64,000 bases of DNA. Source: Anticarsia gemmatalis (Eukaryota; Arthropoda; Insecta; Lepidoptera; Erebidae). Both the position numbers and the translations under genes were made by a program. The notes below the pieces were generated by a model that did not search any database, was not told the DNA's origin, and saw only the letters and a program-made list of their open reading frames with translations. Below are positions 1 through 13,500 of the stretch, in pieces. The DNA is taken from contig NC_134774.1 of the NCBI RefSeq assembly GCF_050436995.1, positions 3,454,030 through 3,518,029 of the forward strand, given 5' to 3'. Numbering within the stretch: the stretch's first letter is position 1; each line of letters starts with the position of its first letter.

Positions 1-91
1 ACCAAATTTCATGCGAATTGGTTCAGTAGTCTAGGTGTGATTGAGTAACAGACAGACAGAGTTACTTTCGCATTTATAATGTTAGTATGGA

Positions 92-225
92 CGAGCAAGC
101 CGTGAGTTACTTGCCGTTTCTTCTCACGAGCAACAGTGGTAGGTAAAAAAAAAATTGACGATTTCAAATACTTGTTAAAGTTTATGAAATAAAGAATATT
201 TGACTTTGACTTTGACTTTACACTA
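92..225 (+). repeat. 3' end of a LINE-like repeat
   Basis: gagcaagccgtgagttactt...ctcacgagcaac, ending in repeated tttgac. The same sequence is at 34485-34628. I read these as dead 3' ends of a non-LTR element (inference). Confidence 0.5.
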
Positions 226-354
226 GCTTCCGGCCGTGACTGCGTCCGTTTGAAAAGGTTTCCCGTAGTGAGAAGTATCCTGTGTGAATCTAAATAGGTT
301 TATTTTAGTACAATCAATCGAAAAGATTTATACAAACTTTCAACCCTTATGCGT

Positions 355-468
355 TCCAGTTCTAATACCACTATGCGGTCACCCATCTATGGAATGACCG
401 CGCCAAGGATTGCTTAACCCACAGATCGTTTACCGCCCGGTGAGCACAACTAGCTATAGGCACCTCGA
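355..468 (-). repeat. 5S-II SINE, head
   Basis: Reverse strand has gtgggttaagcaatccttgg, then cgcggtcattccatagatgg and gtgaccgcatag. This is an even closer match to the 5S internal promoter than 5S-I. Confidence 0.7.
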
Positions 469-539
469 ATTTAATAAAATTTCGGTCCATTTCATAAAAA
501 CAAATCAAAATAAAGAACTAAACGAAACCGCATTATATT

Positions 540-756
540 TTTTCCTCTAACGCCAATTATTTCAACCAAGGACGGCTGGCCAACAATCGCTACTGTCGTC
601 TCGCTCGCACTCATGTGATATTGTATTGCCATCTCTTTCACTCTATCTGGTTTTTGTAGTGTTATATGTATAATCAGCTGTTTAGGTAGTAAAGCTTATC
701 TCCTTGACCGGTCAAGCGAGTAAAGTAAAATGGATAGCCTGTAATTTGATAAATAA
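540..756 (+). repeat. Unclassified 215-bp repeat, copy 1
   Basis: Contains tctcgctcgcactcatgtga and gcttatctccttgaccggtc. Its inverted partner is at 37392-37592. Confidence 0.75.
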
Positions 757-1230
757 ATAAATAAATATTGATAGTTAGAGTTCTTAAAAAGTGTTATTTA
801 AGGCTTTTCTGACTGTCTCTGGCGTGGTCGGTAGTGTAAGCGACTGCTGATCAATAAATAGGTCCTGGTTTCGATTTCCGGGTCTGGTAATCGTAATGGA
901 GAAGTTCCGTTGATTGATCAAAAATGGGTCCCGACTGTTGATTCTTTTATTCTGGTTTTTATTCTATTCCAAAGTTGCCGTTATTTCAGAGCAGTAGAGG
1001 CTTGTTTTCTTCTTTTTCGTTTTTATCGTCGGCTTTTTTTTTATATTTTTGCTTTAATTTGTCGTTATTTTTAAGGTTAGGTTTTTAAGGTATATTTTTT
1101 TAAGGTTCAAAACACGAATTTTCTGATCAACCGACTAGATTTTGATTTTTTTTTAATTAGTCGATCTTCTCATGTTCTTATAATCAATAGTTGTAATTAC
1201 AAGTGATTAACATACAGTGTTTGTTCCCAG

Positions 1231-1302
1231 ACAATGCCTGAAGTACACGCAGCGTTCGCTAACTCCGGCAAGAGGGCCGGCATTGAAATATGGAGGATTG
1301 AG
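1231..1302 (+). CDS. Gelsolin 1, first coding exon in window
   Basis: The acceptor ttgttcccag ends at 1230 and the donor AG/GTGAGT is at 1303. The ATG at 1234 has A at -3. The exon codes for residues 1-23, ending GIEIWRIE. Because ACA before the ATG is in phase 0, an upstream signal-peptide exon could also splice in and read through, as it does in gene 2. Confidence 0.85.
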
Positions 1303-1531
1303 GTGAGTGCCTTCAACTATTAATAACTAGCTGACCCGCGCAACTTCGCTTGCGTCACATAAGGGAGAATGGGTGAAATTTTTCCCCGTTTTTGTAACAT
1401 TTTTTATTGGTACTCTGCTCTTTTTGGTCGTAGCGTGATGATATATAGCCTATGTCCTTTCTCGGGTATCAAAGTATCTCCATACCAAATTTCATGCAAA
1501 TTGGTTCAGTAGTTTAGGCGTGATTGAGTAG

Positions 1532-1568
<37 letters not shown>

Positions 1569-4500
1569 TGAGTTACTTTCGCATTTATAATATTAGTAAG
1601 GATTTCGGCTAAAAGACCTGACAGATAATATCCTCCTTTACATACACACTCTATCGCGCATGAAACAACAATCGTGTGTGAAAGAGCGCGCGTGTAAGGA
1701 GAAAGGAAAGACCACGCGCCGCGCTATAAGTCCCGGTTGTGACCAATTAATATAAGGCCTTCGGGCGGCTTGAACAACTTTGACACTAGGTTGACTAACC
1801 ATACGATAAAAAGAAGTATTGACTAAAATAAATAAATAAAAAATAAATTTAACCCATTACTGTCCCACTGCTGGGCAAGGGTCTCCTCCCGTAATGAGGG
1901 AAGGGTTAGGCCTTGAGTCCACCACGCTGGCCAAGTGCGGGTTGGGGACTTTGCATGCCCTCAATAAATGTATTAAACAAATTTTAGGCATGCAAGGTTT
2001 CCTCACGATGTTTTCCTTCACCGTTGGAGCAAAATAACTAAAATTGACTAAAATTTAAATAATATGTATTACGCTTTCCCGATATAAATTGTTACAATTT
2101 ATTCACTTTCAGTAGTAACAGCTAATAAAAAATTTACTATCTGCATTAACATATTTCAGCATTGAAGCTACAATGTCTAGTCTAGGCTAAAAATATAGAT
2201 AAGTCCGTCTTTGTTTCGTGTTCAAAGCTGGAACGTGGCCCAGAAAGTTTAGAATTACATACACATACATAGTTTTTTATTTATTTTATAGTATGGTTAG
2301 TGGTCAACCTAGTGTCAAAGTTTTTAAGCTCGAAAGGCCTTTGACATGACTTAACGACTGTTATCTTAATTGACAGCAACCGGGACCTGAAATTGCAGAG
2401 TTAAATGTTTCTGTAGCACATCGGCAGTGTCTTCACCGTCGAGGTGTCTGGTTTGAATTCTGAGACGGGAAAATATTATTTCAGATTTTTCAGGCAAGAA
2501 AATTTTCTTACTTGCCCGGAATTTGAAAGTTTAGGTGGCGATCCTCCGTAATTCGGAGAGCATGTAATGCGTCAACTTCGTATGTTAAAAAGTTCTATCA
2601 AAAACTGTATACTAATTTCAGAGATTGAGAACACACAATCAAACATACAGCTTTTATTTATTATCAAAGATTTTCTTCATCGTTTTTATAAAACCACGAC
2701 ATTTATCAAATTGTGTAATACGTCAACTCCATATGTTAAAAAGTTTCATCAAAAACTGTGTAGTAGTTTCATAGATCAAAACACACAGACAGACATACAG
2801 CTTTAATTTATTAGCAAAGATTTCGTATTTTCTTTACAAAACCGCGACATTTATCAAATTGTTTCTCACATAATAAATGTAATACATAAATAGATTTTTA
2901 TTAACGTTCATCCTGGTATATAAAAATATTCCCTTGACAAAAGGCATTGGCCGGCACACGTGTACAAAATAGTCTATTTTTACCCTGTAGTCTACGTGTG
3001 TGCTACGATGTTTCGAATGTCTCGTGTTTGATTCCCATTTCTAAGGAAGGTGTGAGTTTTGAATGGATTTGAAAGAAAGCTGACTTGTTTAATAATTTGT
3101 ATAAGACTTATTTCGAAAATGTTGTGCCTGTATACTGATATAGCTAAGTATATATTAGCTTAGCCTTTGTTCCAAACTATGTCGGAGTCGGCTTCCAGTC
3201 TCACCGGATGCAGCTGAATACCAGTGTTTTACATGGAGCGACTGTCTATCTGACCTCCACAACACAGTAACCTGGGATAACACGATACCCTTCGGTAAGA
3301 CTGGTTGTCAGACTTTCAAGCTTCTGACTACTGTTAACGACTGTCAAAGATCTTCGAAATTGACAGCCGGGACCCACAATTTAACGTGCCTTCTGAAACA
3401 CGGAGGAACTCGATATGTGCAAGACGGTCACCAATCCACAGAACAATCTCAGCAAGCGTAGCTTAACCTCAGAGATCGATCCGCGCGTCTGTCGATAACG
3501 AAGCCACGAGCGCCTCCCACAAGATAAGAAAATCACTGGTTTAATAAATATATACTACTAGCTGATCCGGCGAACTTCGTACCGCCTAAAATATGCAAAA
3601 TTAAATGTCTATTTTTCAATATTTCTGAGAGATTTTCCTAATATTTTTTCCGTAAGAACCGTCTCCTAATAATAACAAATAGAACACAAAAAGAATTAGT
3701 AAAATCAGTCCAGCCATTCACGCGTGATGCCGTGACCAAGGAAAACGGGTTTCCTTTTTATATATATAGATAGGAAATATGCCACCAAAAACATTCTGTA
3801 AAAACCTCAAGTCTCGCAGCTCAGTCTTTCTGGCGTAAAAAGTGGTGAGATCTATATAATACCAAGTCGATTAATCTATTTCTTCTCTACTTAAAGGACC
3901 TTCTGTCTTAAGTTATTACATAAGTTATTATCATGCCAATATTAAAAATATTTTACGTTTAAAACAAATAGACCGACCTGGCCATCGCATGATTTGTATG
4001 TATTACACTACACAGCACGACGAGAAGTTAATGCTCCTGAAATTTTAATGGCGAATTTGTGTTTTCATGCGATGTCCAAGTCGATCTATTTGCTTTAAAC
4101 GTAAAATATTTTTAATATTGGCATGATAATAACTTATGTAATAACTTAAGACAGAAGGTCCTTTAAGTAGAGAAGAAATAGATTAATCGACTTGGTATTA
4201 TATAGATCTCACCACTTTTTACGCCAGAAAGACTGAGCTGCGAGACTTGAGGTTTTTACAGAATGTTTTTGGTGGCATCTCACTTCTTTTTGTAGAACGA
4301 ACATAAGTCTAATTTGTATGGAAAGACGTTTTTTCTTATAATTCAACATATTTTCCTATGGGAATGTTTTTCAGTTTCATGGGCTAAGCACCCTTACCCA
4401 CCTTATATCCCCTCCCGTTATGCCTCATATAGTATGTACCTATCTACACCTATTATTTATTATTTTTACAGTAATAATGATTCTTAACTGCAAATGTAAT

Positions 4501-7500
4501 CTTGTAATCTTATACATTTATATGGGATTACAAAGTTAATGTTGCAGTTAGTGTATTTAGAAAACTGGACCGAAATTAGAAAATATTGAATTTTTCCCAT
4601 GATTAAGACACTAAACCCTATTTGTATTCTAAATTTTAAGCTTCTAAGTCTGCTAGAAGTACCTTATACTTTTGATGATCGGTGAGTCAGTGAGTCAGTG
4701 AATCAGTGAGTGACAAAATTCAAAACTTTAACAAGTTGTCATTTTTAAACTACTGGTTCAAATTGACTGAAATTTTAAATATACTGTGTTTATACAATGA
4801 ATAATTAGTTGCTGAAAATTCAGGCTTCTTGTTTTATCCACAACGACATTATAGGGGGGTCGAAAATAGCCCGAATTGCTTCGAGAAAAGGATGGTACGG
4901 CCGTGCCGCTTTTTTTTGCTCGACTTGCGGGGGCACTTCCGTGCCCCCAGATAAGGAAATCTTAGGTTAAGGTAGTACACAGTAGCCTGAAATAAATGAT
5001 TTTCATTTAATTTCATTTATCAGCCAGTATAAGTAAGGCTTATGGTACGCAAACCGTCTGCCAAACTCATTCCGTTGTCATAATTGAATGCAACTGAAGC
5101 TCAAGGTTTGTTAACAAGTTTTGTGCCGGGTTCGATGCCCAATCAATGACTGGCCAGTGACCCGTGTCGACCGTGTCTGGAGAGAGTTGTTACTGAAAAA
5201 AAGTCGAAAATATTTTGAAACCAGCTTTCAACCGGGGCTTTGTACATGAGGCGAATTAATAAAAGTATGCCTTTTTTAGGAGATAGCTTAATTCAGTGGT
5301 TAATTAAATACAGTCAGTGTATTTTAGCCGAGAAAAAGTAACGTTGTTAACGTAAGTTGACTGCCTTCGTGGCGCAGTGGTTTAGGTCACCAGGCCACTA
5401 CCATTGCGTCGGGAGGTTGTGGGGTCGATTCCCACACGGAACTATTAATTGTGCAATCCACAAATAATTGTTTGGGGTCTGGTTTTACTTTGTGTCCGTT
5501 GTTTGTATGTTTGTAAAAGTCCTCGCGACACAAGAGCAATTATAAGTGCGGGAGTTGTCTTTAAAAATAAAGACAAAGTTTCTTTTGCATTTATTATGTT
5601 TGCTTAGGTGCCACATATTTAATTTTTATGTGCTCAGTACGGGGGCATTGTAGAACTTCCCATGAGTTGTAAAATTGTTCTTATTGGTCTAGTAATTTCT
5701 GAGACTAGTGCGCTACAACAATTTTTTCCTTAATCCGTGATACTCCACTGCTGCAACTGTGTCCTTCCGATTGAGGGATAATAATTTTGCCCTTTAATTA
5801 CACAAAATAAGCACAGTTTTTTCTAATTTCGTACAACGATTTACCGAAAAAAAAACGGTCCCGTCTAATAATTCAGGTTATAAACTATCTTCATAAGTCT
5901 TTTTTAATATAAATTCGTCCAGTATTTTTATGTCAAAGAATAACGAATATCAGTTAATCTTATCATTTTAAAATATTTACTGACAAAATTATTGGTAGAA
6001 ACTCATGTATAGAACGAATTATTTCTAAATTCTAGATCAAAATTGAACAGTCTAAAAAAATATCTAGTTCTTCAGCCAACTCTCAAAATATCTACGCAAT
6101 CATTTAGTGTCTTTTTATTCGCACTACGATATATTTTGACGTAAATCAACGTTTTAAACGCATCGTAAAATTATACTACTTTACTGCAAATTCTTTAGCA
6201 TTACAATAAAATTATTTTGGACTTTTTATTACTTATCACTTCAGAAAAAAGTCTACTTTAAAAAGTCTAGAAAATTATACCCTCTTATTCATAAACACAC
6301 TATAAACCTATTTTAGTGAAAAGCTACTATAATATGTTTTCTCTTTATCATAATCGCTAAGAAGTGAAAGAAACAAAACACTTTATAAGCCTTTTATAAC
6401 TTCATATATTTTTATGAATAAGAGAGTGTACGGGCTATACCATAGCAAGCATATATGAAAACATAATATCACGTCTTTTCCCATAGGGGTATGCAGAGAC
6501 CAAAGAAACGCCACTTGGTACGATCCTTACAAACTTCCCTTGCTTCATTCACATACATACATGTTGTCATACAGGACCGCCGGTTACGAGTAGCACCTGA
6601 CCTTTTTACAAGACATCACCGATATGATCTTGCATATTTTATAACAACTAAACAGGTCTTTTAATGACATTGGATAGTTTTGTAACATTTTAAATACAAA
6701 ATCAGAATTTTATACAATTAATATGAGGAAAATACTTTTTCCGTATTTAAAAATACCCATTTTTGTGTTTATAACAATAATTATTTTTACCTTATCGGTA
6801 TTGCGATAGTGTTATAGTATTACTATATAATGAGTTAAATAATGAACAATGTTAATAGTACCTGATGTATCGAGTTTAGTGATTAAAACCTGACTAAATA
6901 GTTATTGAACCCCCCAATCGCGTTTTTTCATGAGTTTCATCGCTATTGAATAGATAAACTACCGCTAAATATACTCGGCATGAGCCTGTTAGTTGTAGTA
7001 TAGTACATTTCCATTCCAAAACAACAGCCGTTCGGATCGATCTCTGAGGTTAAGCTACGCTTGCCGAGGTTGATCTGTGGATGGGTGACCATCTTATACA
7101 TATCGGGTTCCTCCGTGTTTCGGAAGTCACATTAAATTGTGGGTCCCGGCTGTCAATTTCGAAGATCTTTGACAGTCGTTAACATTAGTCTGAAGCTTGA
7201 AAGTCTGACAACCAGTCTTACCGAAGGGTATCGTGTTACCCAGGTAACTGGGTTGCGGAGGTCAGATAGACAGTCGCTACATGTAAAACACTGGTATTCA
7301 GCTGCATCCGGTGAGACTGGAAGCTGACTCCAATATAGTTTCGAAGAAAGGCTAAGCCATGATAATTTTATAAAAACCTGAGTAGCACATTCCTAGCTTA
7401 AAAGTATTTTGTATATCAGCTACCTGTATGCCAAATTTGAGCAAAATGTATTCGGCAATTTATCGTAGAAAACGAAAAAATTGTAGACAAAACTTTGTGT

Positions 7501-10500
7501 GTAAGTGACTGTAAAACATTTTCAGTGGTAATAAAATGTAATCTTGTTTTAGGATTTCGAACCGGTACCAGTTCCTACTTCTCATCATGGCAAATTTTAC
7601 TCTGGAGACTCTTACATCGTGCTTAGCGTGAGTATATGAATATTTTTAAATCGTAGTTAGGTGGAACGAGAAGAAAAAGAGATTTAGGAAAAATTAACAG
7701 CAAATACAGCCATTTAGCCTTCAGCCACTACAAACGTGTTAAAATAAGGAAACAAGATGGCTTTCGTGGCGCAGTAGTAAAGAATGTCACCACGCCACTA
7801 CCATTGCGCCGAGAGGTCGTGGGTTCAAATCCGACACGAAACAATCGACTTGTGTTGCACTTTGTGTTCTTTGTTTGTATGTTTGTAAAAGTCCCCGCGA
7901 CACAAAAGCAATTAATGCGTAATTAGTCTTTTTTATAAGAAAAGAAACTTGTTTTCTTCAGACCAAAGTAAATTTTTATTTTTTTCCTAGACGACCGGTG
8001 ATGACAACCATCTGGCCTGGGACATCCATTTCTGGCTGGGCTCGAAGACGTCCCAAGACGAGGCGGGCTCAGCAGCCGTGCTGACAGTGAACATGGACGA
8101 TGAGCAGTTCCACGGTCATGCTGTACAGCACCGCGAGGTGCAGGGATACGAGTCCAAGCAGTTCCTCGACTACTTCCAGCCAGGTGAGAAAAGTAGTTGG
8201 ATATTCGGTTGAATGGGAAGTCAGACACTTGGATATTTGGTTTGATGGTTGAATGGTCACTGACTCAGCTAATTCAGAGAACGAAATGACAAAAAACGGC
8301 AGAACAAATGCTAAAATTTAAAAGTCGTGTCTACGTGCTTGTCTTAAGATTTATAAAGTTAAATAATAGGACCATCTTTGATTTCAATGCCTCTGTGGCG
8401 CGGCCACGCAGGGTCAGAAAGTCATTCCTGAGTTTTTCCGTCAAGAAATTGTCAGCTATTGCCCGGAGTTAGGAAGTTGACATGGACTTCCGAGGCTCGG
8501 AGAGCACGTAAAGCCGTAGTCCTACGTCTCACTGGTTGTGTCAGTTATCCGTCCCGCCGGACTATGAGAGTGATGTTATAGAGATTGTACCTGTAAATTG
8601 TACAAACACTTAGACACAATCAGCCTGCATCGTTACCCATTTTGAAATTAATCGGCCCTGGAGCTGTTATGTCGGTTAAAAGGATATTATTATTATGTGT
8701 TTAAAAGCCGCAGCGGGTGCTAATACAGTGCTAATTTCCTACCACGTGCATGAAATCATGCAATTTTCCTTATCACAAGTACCTATTTAAACGTTAACAG
8801 GATAACCAATGATTTAGATTTTTTCCTGGTCAAATGGTTTGGCTGATTGCCAACTTTGTGTTATTTATTTTAGGAGGCCGTTTATTTCGTTGATAAAATC
8901 GAGTGAGTAGAATTAGAGATTAAATACATGGTTAATGGTACAACTTTTGGCCTGACTTTTCGTTTCGTGGATTGGTGTATTGTCCAGCCGCTCTATGGGA
9001 GTGGTGAAATAGAGAGTACGAGTTATACACATAACTTCTCTATATAATAAAGAACGATATTTCGGTCCGCTTGGAAATAATAATAGGACGCGACGTCGAG
9101 GACTATTGCGCTTGGATCGCTCGATTGTTAGAACAGTCAACCGAGAGTCCTCTGCACTGTGTCTACGTACAGTTTACTTTAAACATCTACTTTTGTTCAA
9201 GCAGATGATGACTATACCGCTGTTAGTAGAAGAACTCTTCAAGTAGAATGTTTCGCAGTGGCGTAACTATATCGTTCGAGGCCCGTGGCAAATTCATCGA
9301 AATCCGTCGGCCTCCTTCCCCCAATATAAGAAAGTTGAAATGTATGATAATAAAAAATTGGGAGTTGGAATTCCCCTATGATCGGGGGCCCCTTCCGGCT
9401 GGGGGCCCGTGGCATTTTGCCGACTTGCCACCCTGTAGTTACGCCACTGATGTTTCGGGACTAGAGCTCTAGTCTAGCTCTAGTCACTCGTTTGATGTGT
9501 AATTATTAGGACCTGAATTCTACTGCGTAACTTTTCTGTTTGCTGCCGCAGAAGGAAGCGAAGAACACTTTTATCCGAAAGTGTTCTTCTGTACCTATAT
9601 TGAATGGAATAATTTTTTTATACGAATTGAATAAGCGTCCTAATTTTCGTTACAAGAAATATTTTTTTTACCTACAAATCGAAGTTTCGTTCATTCGACA
9701 AAACTTTAATTTGACATATGGTAATGTATGTATTGGAGCGACTTGTTTTAAAGTTGTTATTATTGTTGCAGCCATCAGATACTTGGACGGCGGCCACGCG
9801 TCAGGGTTCAACCACGTCACCATCAACGAGGGAGCTGACAAGAGACTGTTCCAGATCAAGGGCAAGAGGAACGTGAGGGTCCGACAGGTATGATTTACTT
9901 CTGTTATTAGAGTGAAAGGGTATGTTGGATGGATGACTAGTTTGTTGGTTGGACGGTTGGTTGGATGGTAGTTTAGACGTTTGGATGACTAGTTTGTTGA
10001 TTGGTTGGAAGGTTGGATGGTAGATAGGACGGTTGGTTGGATAGTTTGTTAGGTGGTCCGTTAGTTGGACTGTAGATTGGAAGGTTGGATGGCAGATTGG
10101 ACGGTTGGATGGCCGATTAGATGGTCAATTAGACGGTTTGTTGGATAGTTTGTTGGGTGGACGGTTGGTGAGACGTATGGATAGTCAGTCGTAAAGCTAA
10201 TTTGTATTGATTGCTGAGCATTGGTTTGTTGGAAGGTCGATTGGATGCACGGTGGTTTGGTTATAGGATGGACGGTTGGACAGTTGCGTGAATGATTTAT
10301 TGGATATTTGGTTGGATGATATTATCAGAACTTATGTATTCCTAGTAACCATATTAACCGACTCTTCATCATCAGGTGGACGCATCAGCAGACTCCCTGA
10401 ACAAGGGCGACTGCTTCATCCTGGACATCAACCACGAGATCTACCTGTACGTGGGAGACAACGCCAAGAGTGTGGAGCGACTGAAAGCCATCACGGTGGC

Positions 10501-13500
10501 CAACCAGATCAGAGACCAGGACCATAATGGAAGAGCTAGCATTGAGATTATCGGTAAGTGAACCGCTATTTGGTACGTTATAAACAAGGTAGCCGTGGCC
10601 CTGTGGTTTAAAGTGTCGAGGTTAAGCAAGCTTGGTGCGGTCGGGTGGAGGATGGGTGACCGTTTTTGTGAGTTTCTAGATAAAGATAAGGTATTTATTT
10701 GTGTGATTTTCTAAACGAGATTTTGAGTGGAAAGTTGTTGTATTTCTTCAAGTTGACGTAACTTTCTACTTAAAGAGAAAATATCTATGGATAATTCGAT
10801 TCGGTTCAGTCTAGGCTTTCAATATAGACAGTCATATTGGTAGAAATGTACCTAGCATGAAAGATAGTCTATGTATGAGATCTACCTGTACGTGGGCGAC
10901 AACGCCAAGAGTGTGGAGCGACTGAAAGCCATCACCGTGGCCAACCAGATCAGAGACCAGGACCATAATGGAAGAGCTAGCATTGAGATTATCGGTAAGT
11001 GGAGTGCTATTTGGCAAAATGTAAGCAAGGTGTCCGTGGTCCAGTGGTTTATAGTTTCTAGGTTAAGCAACCTTGGTGCTGTCGGGTAGAGGATGGGTGA
11101 CCGTTTTTGTGAGATTCTAGACAAAGGTAAGGAATTTATTTGTGTGATTTTATTAACATGTTTAAGAGATTTTGAGTGGAAAGTTGTTGTATTCTTCCAT
11201 TTGTCGTAAGATTCTGCTAAAGAAAGAAAAATCTATAGTAATTTCGATTCAGTTCAGTCTAGACTTTCAATATAGACAGTCATGTAGAGCTAGAAATGTA
11301 CCTAGGATGACAGATAGTCTATGTATGACATCTACCTGTACGTGGGCGACAACGCCAAGAGTGTGGAGCGACTCAAAGCCATCACCGTGGCCAACCAGAT
11401 CAGAGACCAGGACCATAATGGAAGAGCTAGCATTGAGATTATCGGTAGGTGTATAGCTATTTGGTACATTACAAGCAAGGTGTCCGTGGCCCAGTGGTTT
11501 AGAGTTGTAAGGTTAAGCAACGACGTCGAGGTCGGGTGGAGGGATGGGTGACTGTTTTTGTGAGTTTCTAGATAAAGGTAAGGTATTAATTTGTGTGATT
11601 TTCTAAACATTTTTGAGGGATTTTGAGCGCACTAGATTCACTCCAGTGTTCAATCTAGACAATATTGTAGCTTAATATGGAAAAAGTTCTCTAGGCTTAC
11701 ATCGTTTTCTACCTTTTCTTTATAAAGCAACTGTTAATCGGTAAATTAAACTACTGAACGCAAAAAGCTGCTATGTATGTTCCTTAGGGACTGAAGGGAA
11801 CCATTAAGAGGGAATTTTTAAACATTCCACTCCTAAATAGGTGAAATTCGACGCAGGCAAAGCCGCGGGCAAGAAGCTATCTATTAGCTATATGTAAGCT
11901 TAAAGTCATAACTTTGTCGTAGATGCTGACTCTAAGGAGAGTGATTTCGAGAAGTTCTTCGAAGCCCTCGGCTCTGGAGACAAGGATTCAGTCGCTGAAG
12001 CCACTGAGGGAGGAGACGATGAGGTATGACCACTTATATACTCATAAAAAATGAGTAAAATTTTAACATTTTATAAGGAACTAACTGACCCGGCTTCCCT
12101 TAATTCGTACTGCCAAATGTTGACGGTGGTATGTTTTCCCGTTCTTTTAAAACTATCCCAGTACTTCAAGGAATATTCTAAAAAAAGGAATTTGTGAAAT
12201 CGGTTCAGCTGTTCTTGAGTTTAGCGATTCATTTTCGTATATAAGAAGATACTATTAGTATAGAAATACGACGCAGTGACGTCACTGTGTTGTACAACGG
12301 GCTTATTATGAGTGTATTTATTTCATTTTTTTAATGATTTTTGGGTAAACTAAAATAAACTTTTGTCTACAGGAGTTTGAACGCGGCGCCACATCAGAAG
12401 TATCACTGAGCGAGATCTCAGACAGCTCTGGCTCTCTCAAGATCACCAAACTGCCAGCTCCCTTCACACAGGACCTGCTTAACACTAAGGTATGTATTTG
12501 TTACTGTAAAAGCCCGAACTCTGGTAAATCCTAAGATTTTCCGGTAATACCTAAGATTTACCAACTCCCAATGGTAAAAGTCCGAACAAGCCGGAGTTTA
12601 AAAACTATGTTACGGTATATAAAAAACTCCTTCTTCATAACTATATAGCTATAGCCTATGTGTTATTCTGGGTCTTCAGCTACCTGTATACCAAATTTCA
12701 TCATAATCGGTTCAGTAGTATTTGCGTGAAACAGTAACAAACATCCATACATTCACACAAACTTTCGCATTTATAATATTAGTATAGATGAGTATTAGGA
12801 AGTAATCACGTCTATATCAAAGTGGTCTATTAAGTGGTATGTTAGATTAGATAGCTGTATCAATATTTAAGTGTTACTCGTGTTTGTGAACTTAGTGTTG
12901 CTATCAAGGACGTGGTTAAGGGCCCTCTATACAGATGATTGCCTTGCATTTAGTCAGCGTTTCCGGGATGAAATATTACTGACAATATTACACAGAGAAA
13001 TATGATGTATCTTTCATATTAGAAAATGGGAATGCCTTGCCTTGCTTATACCGCCACCCTGCAGTCAAACCCCCCTGTAAAATCCCATCAAATCCTATGT
13101 TTTGAGCACATATCCAAATCGTACACCCTTTTAACAAATTTCTTGGCCCTTCAAGTTCAAATACCTCGTCTCCCCTGTAATAAAAAATCCAATCGCAATT
13201 ACAGGATTTCCCACCATCCAAATCCCGCGACACCCCACCATCTAAGTTCCGATAGGGGAGGTAGAGAGATTTGCATATCCCATGGCCCACGGTCCAAACT
13301 CGTGACTTCAACCATCCTAATCCCACGAACGCCTACCCCATCCAAATCCCACTACCTCCCATCCTAATCCCACGTACCCCTATCCAAATCCCGCGATCTC
13401 CCCATGCATAACCTATGCCCCCCCCCATAAAAACCAGCCACCACCCCATTCAAATCATGTGACCCCTATCCAAATCCCGTGACACCCCGCCCCCCCCTTT

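Larger units (their letters stand above)
10436..11640 (+). repeat. Three tandem copies of the 3' part of exon 5 plus intron
   Basis: Unit 1 is 10436-10876 (true exon end plus intron), unit 2 is 10877-11326, and unit 3 runs from 11327 to about 11640 and is truncated. Repeat offsets are 441 and 450 bases. Each unit holds the 115-base coding stretch, a splice donor, and an intron stretch with a 5S-like SINE head (aggttaagcaac ... ggatgggtgaccg). Within the coding stretch, units 1 and 2 differ at two bases and units 2 and 3 at one; all three changes are silent. The intron parts differ far more, at about 14 of the first 60 bases between units 1 and 2. Confidence 0.9.

Noticed and set aside
7030..7100. 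5S rRNA gene
   Set aside because: Only the internal-promoter part resembles 5S, it is attached to a long unrelated body, and it recurs in many copies.
8069..8260. Minus-strand frame opposite gelsolin 1 exon 3
   Set aside because: Antisense shadow of a GC-rich exon; the plus strand codes for conserved G1 residues.
12988..13367. Two overlapping frames of about 112 codons, one on each strand
   Set aside because: They lie in the C-rich minisatellite; base bias removes stop codons, and no protein family is recognisable.
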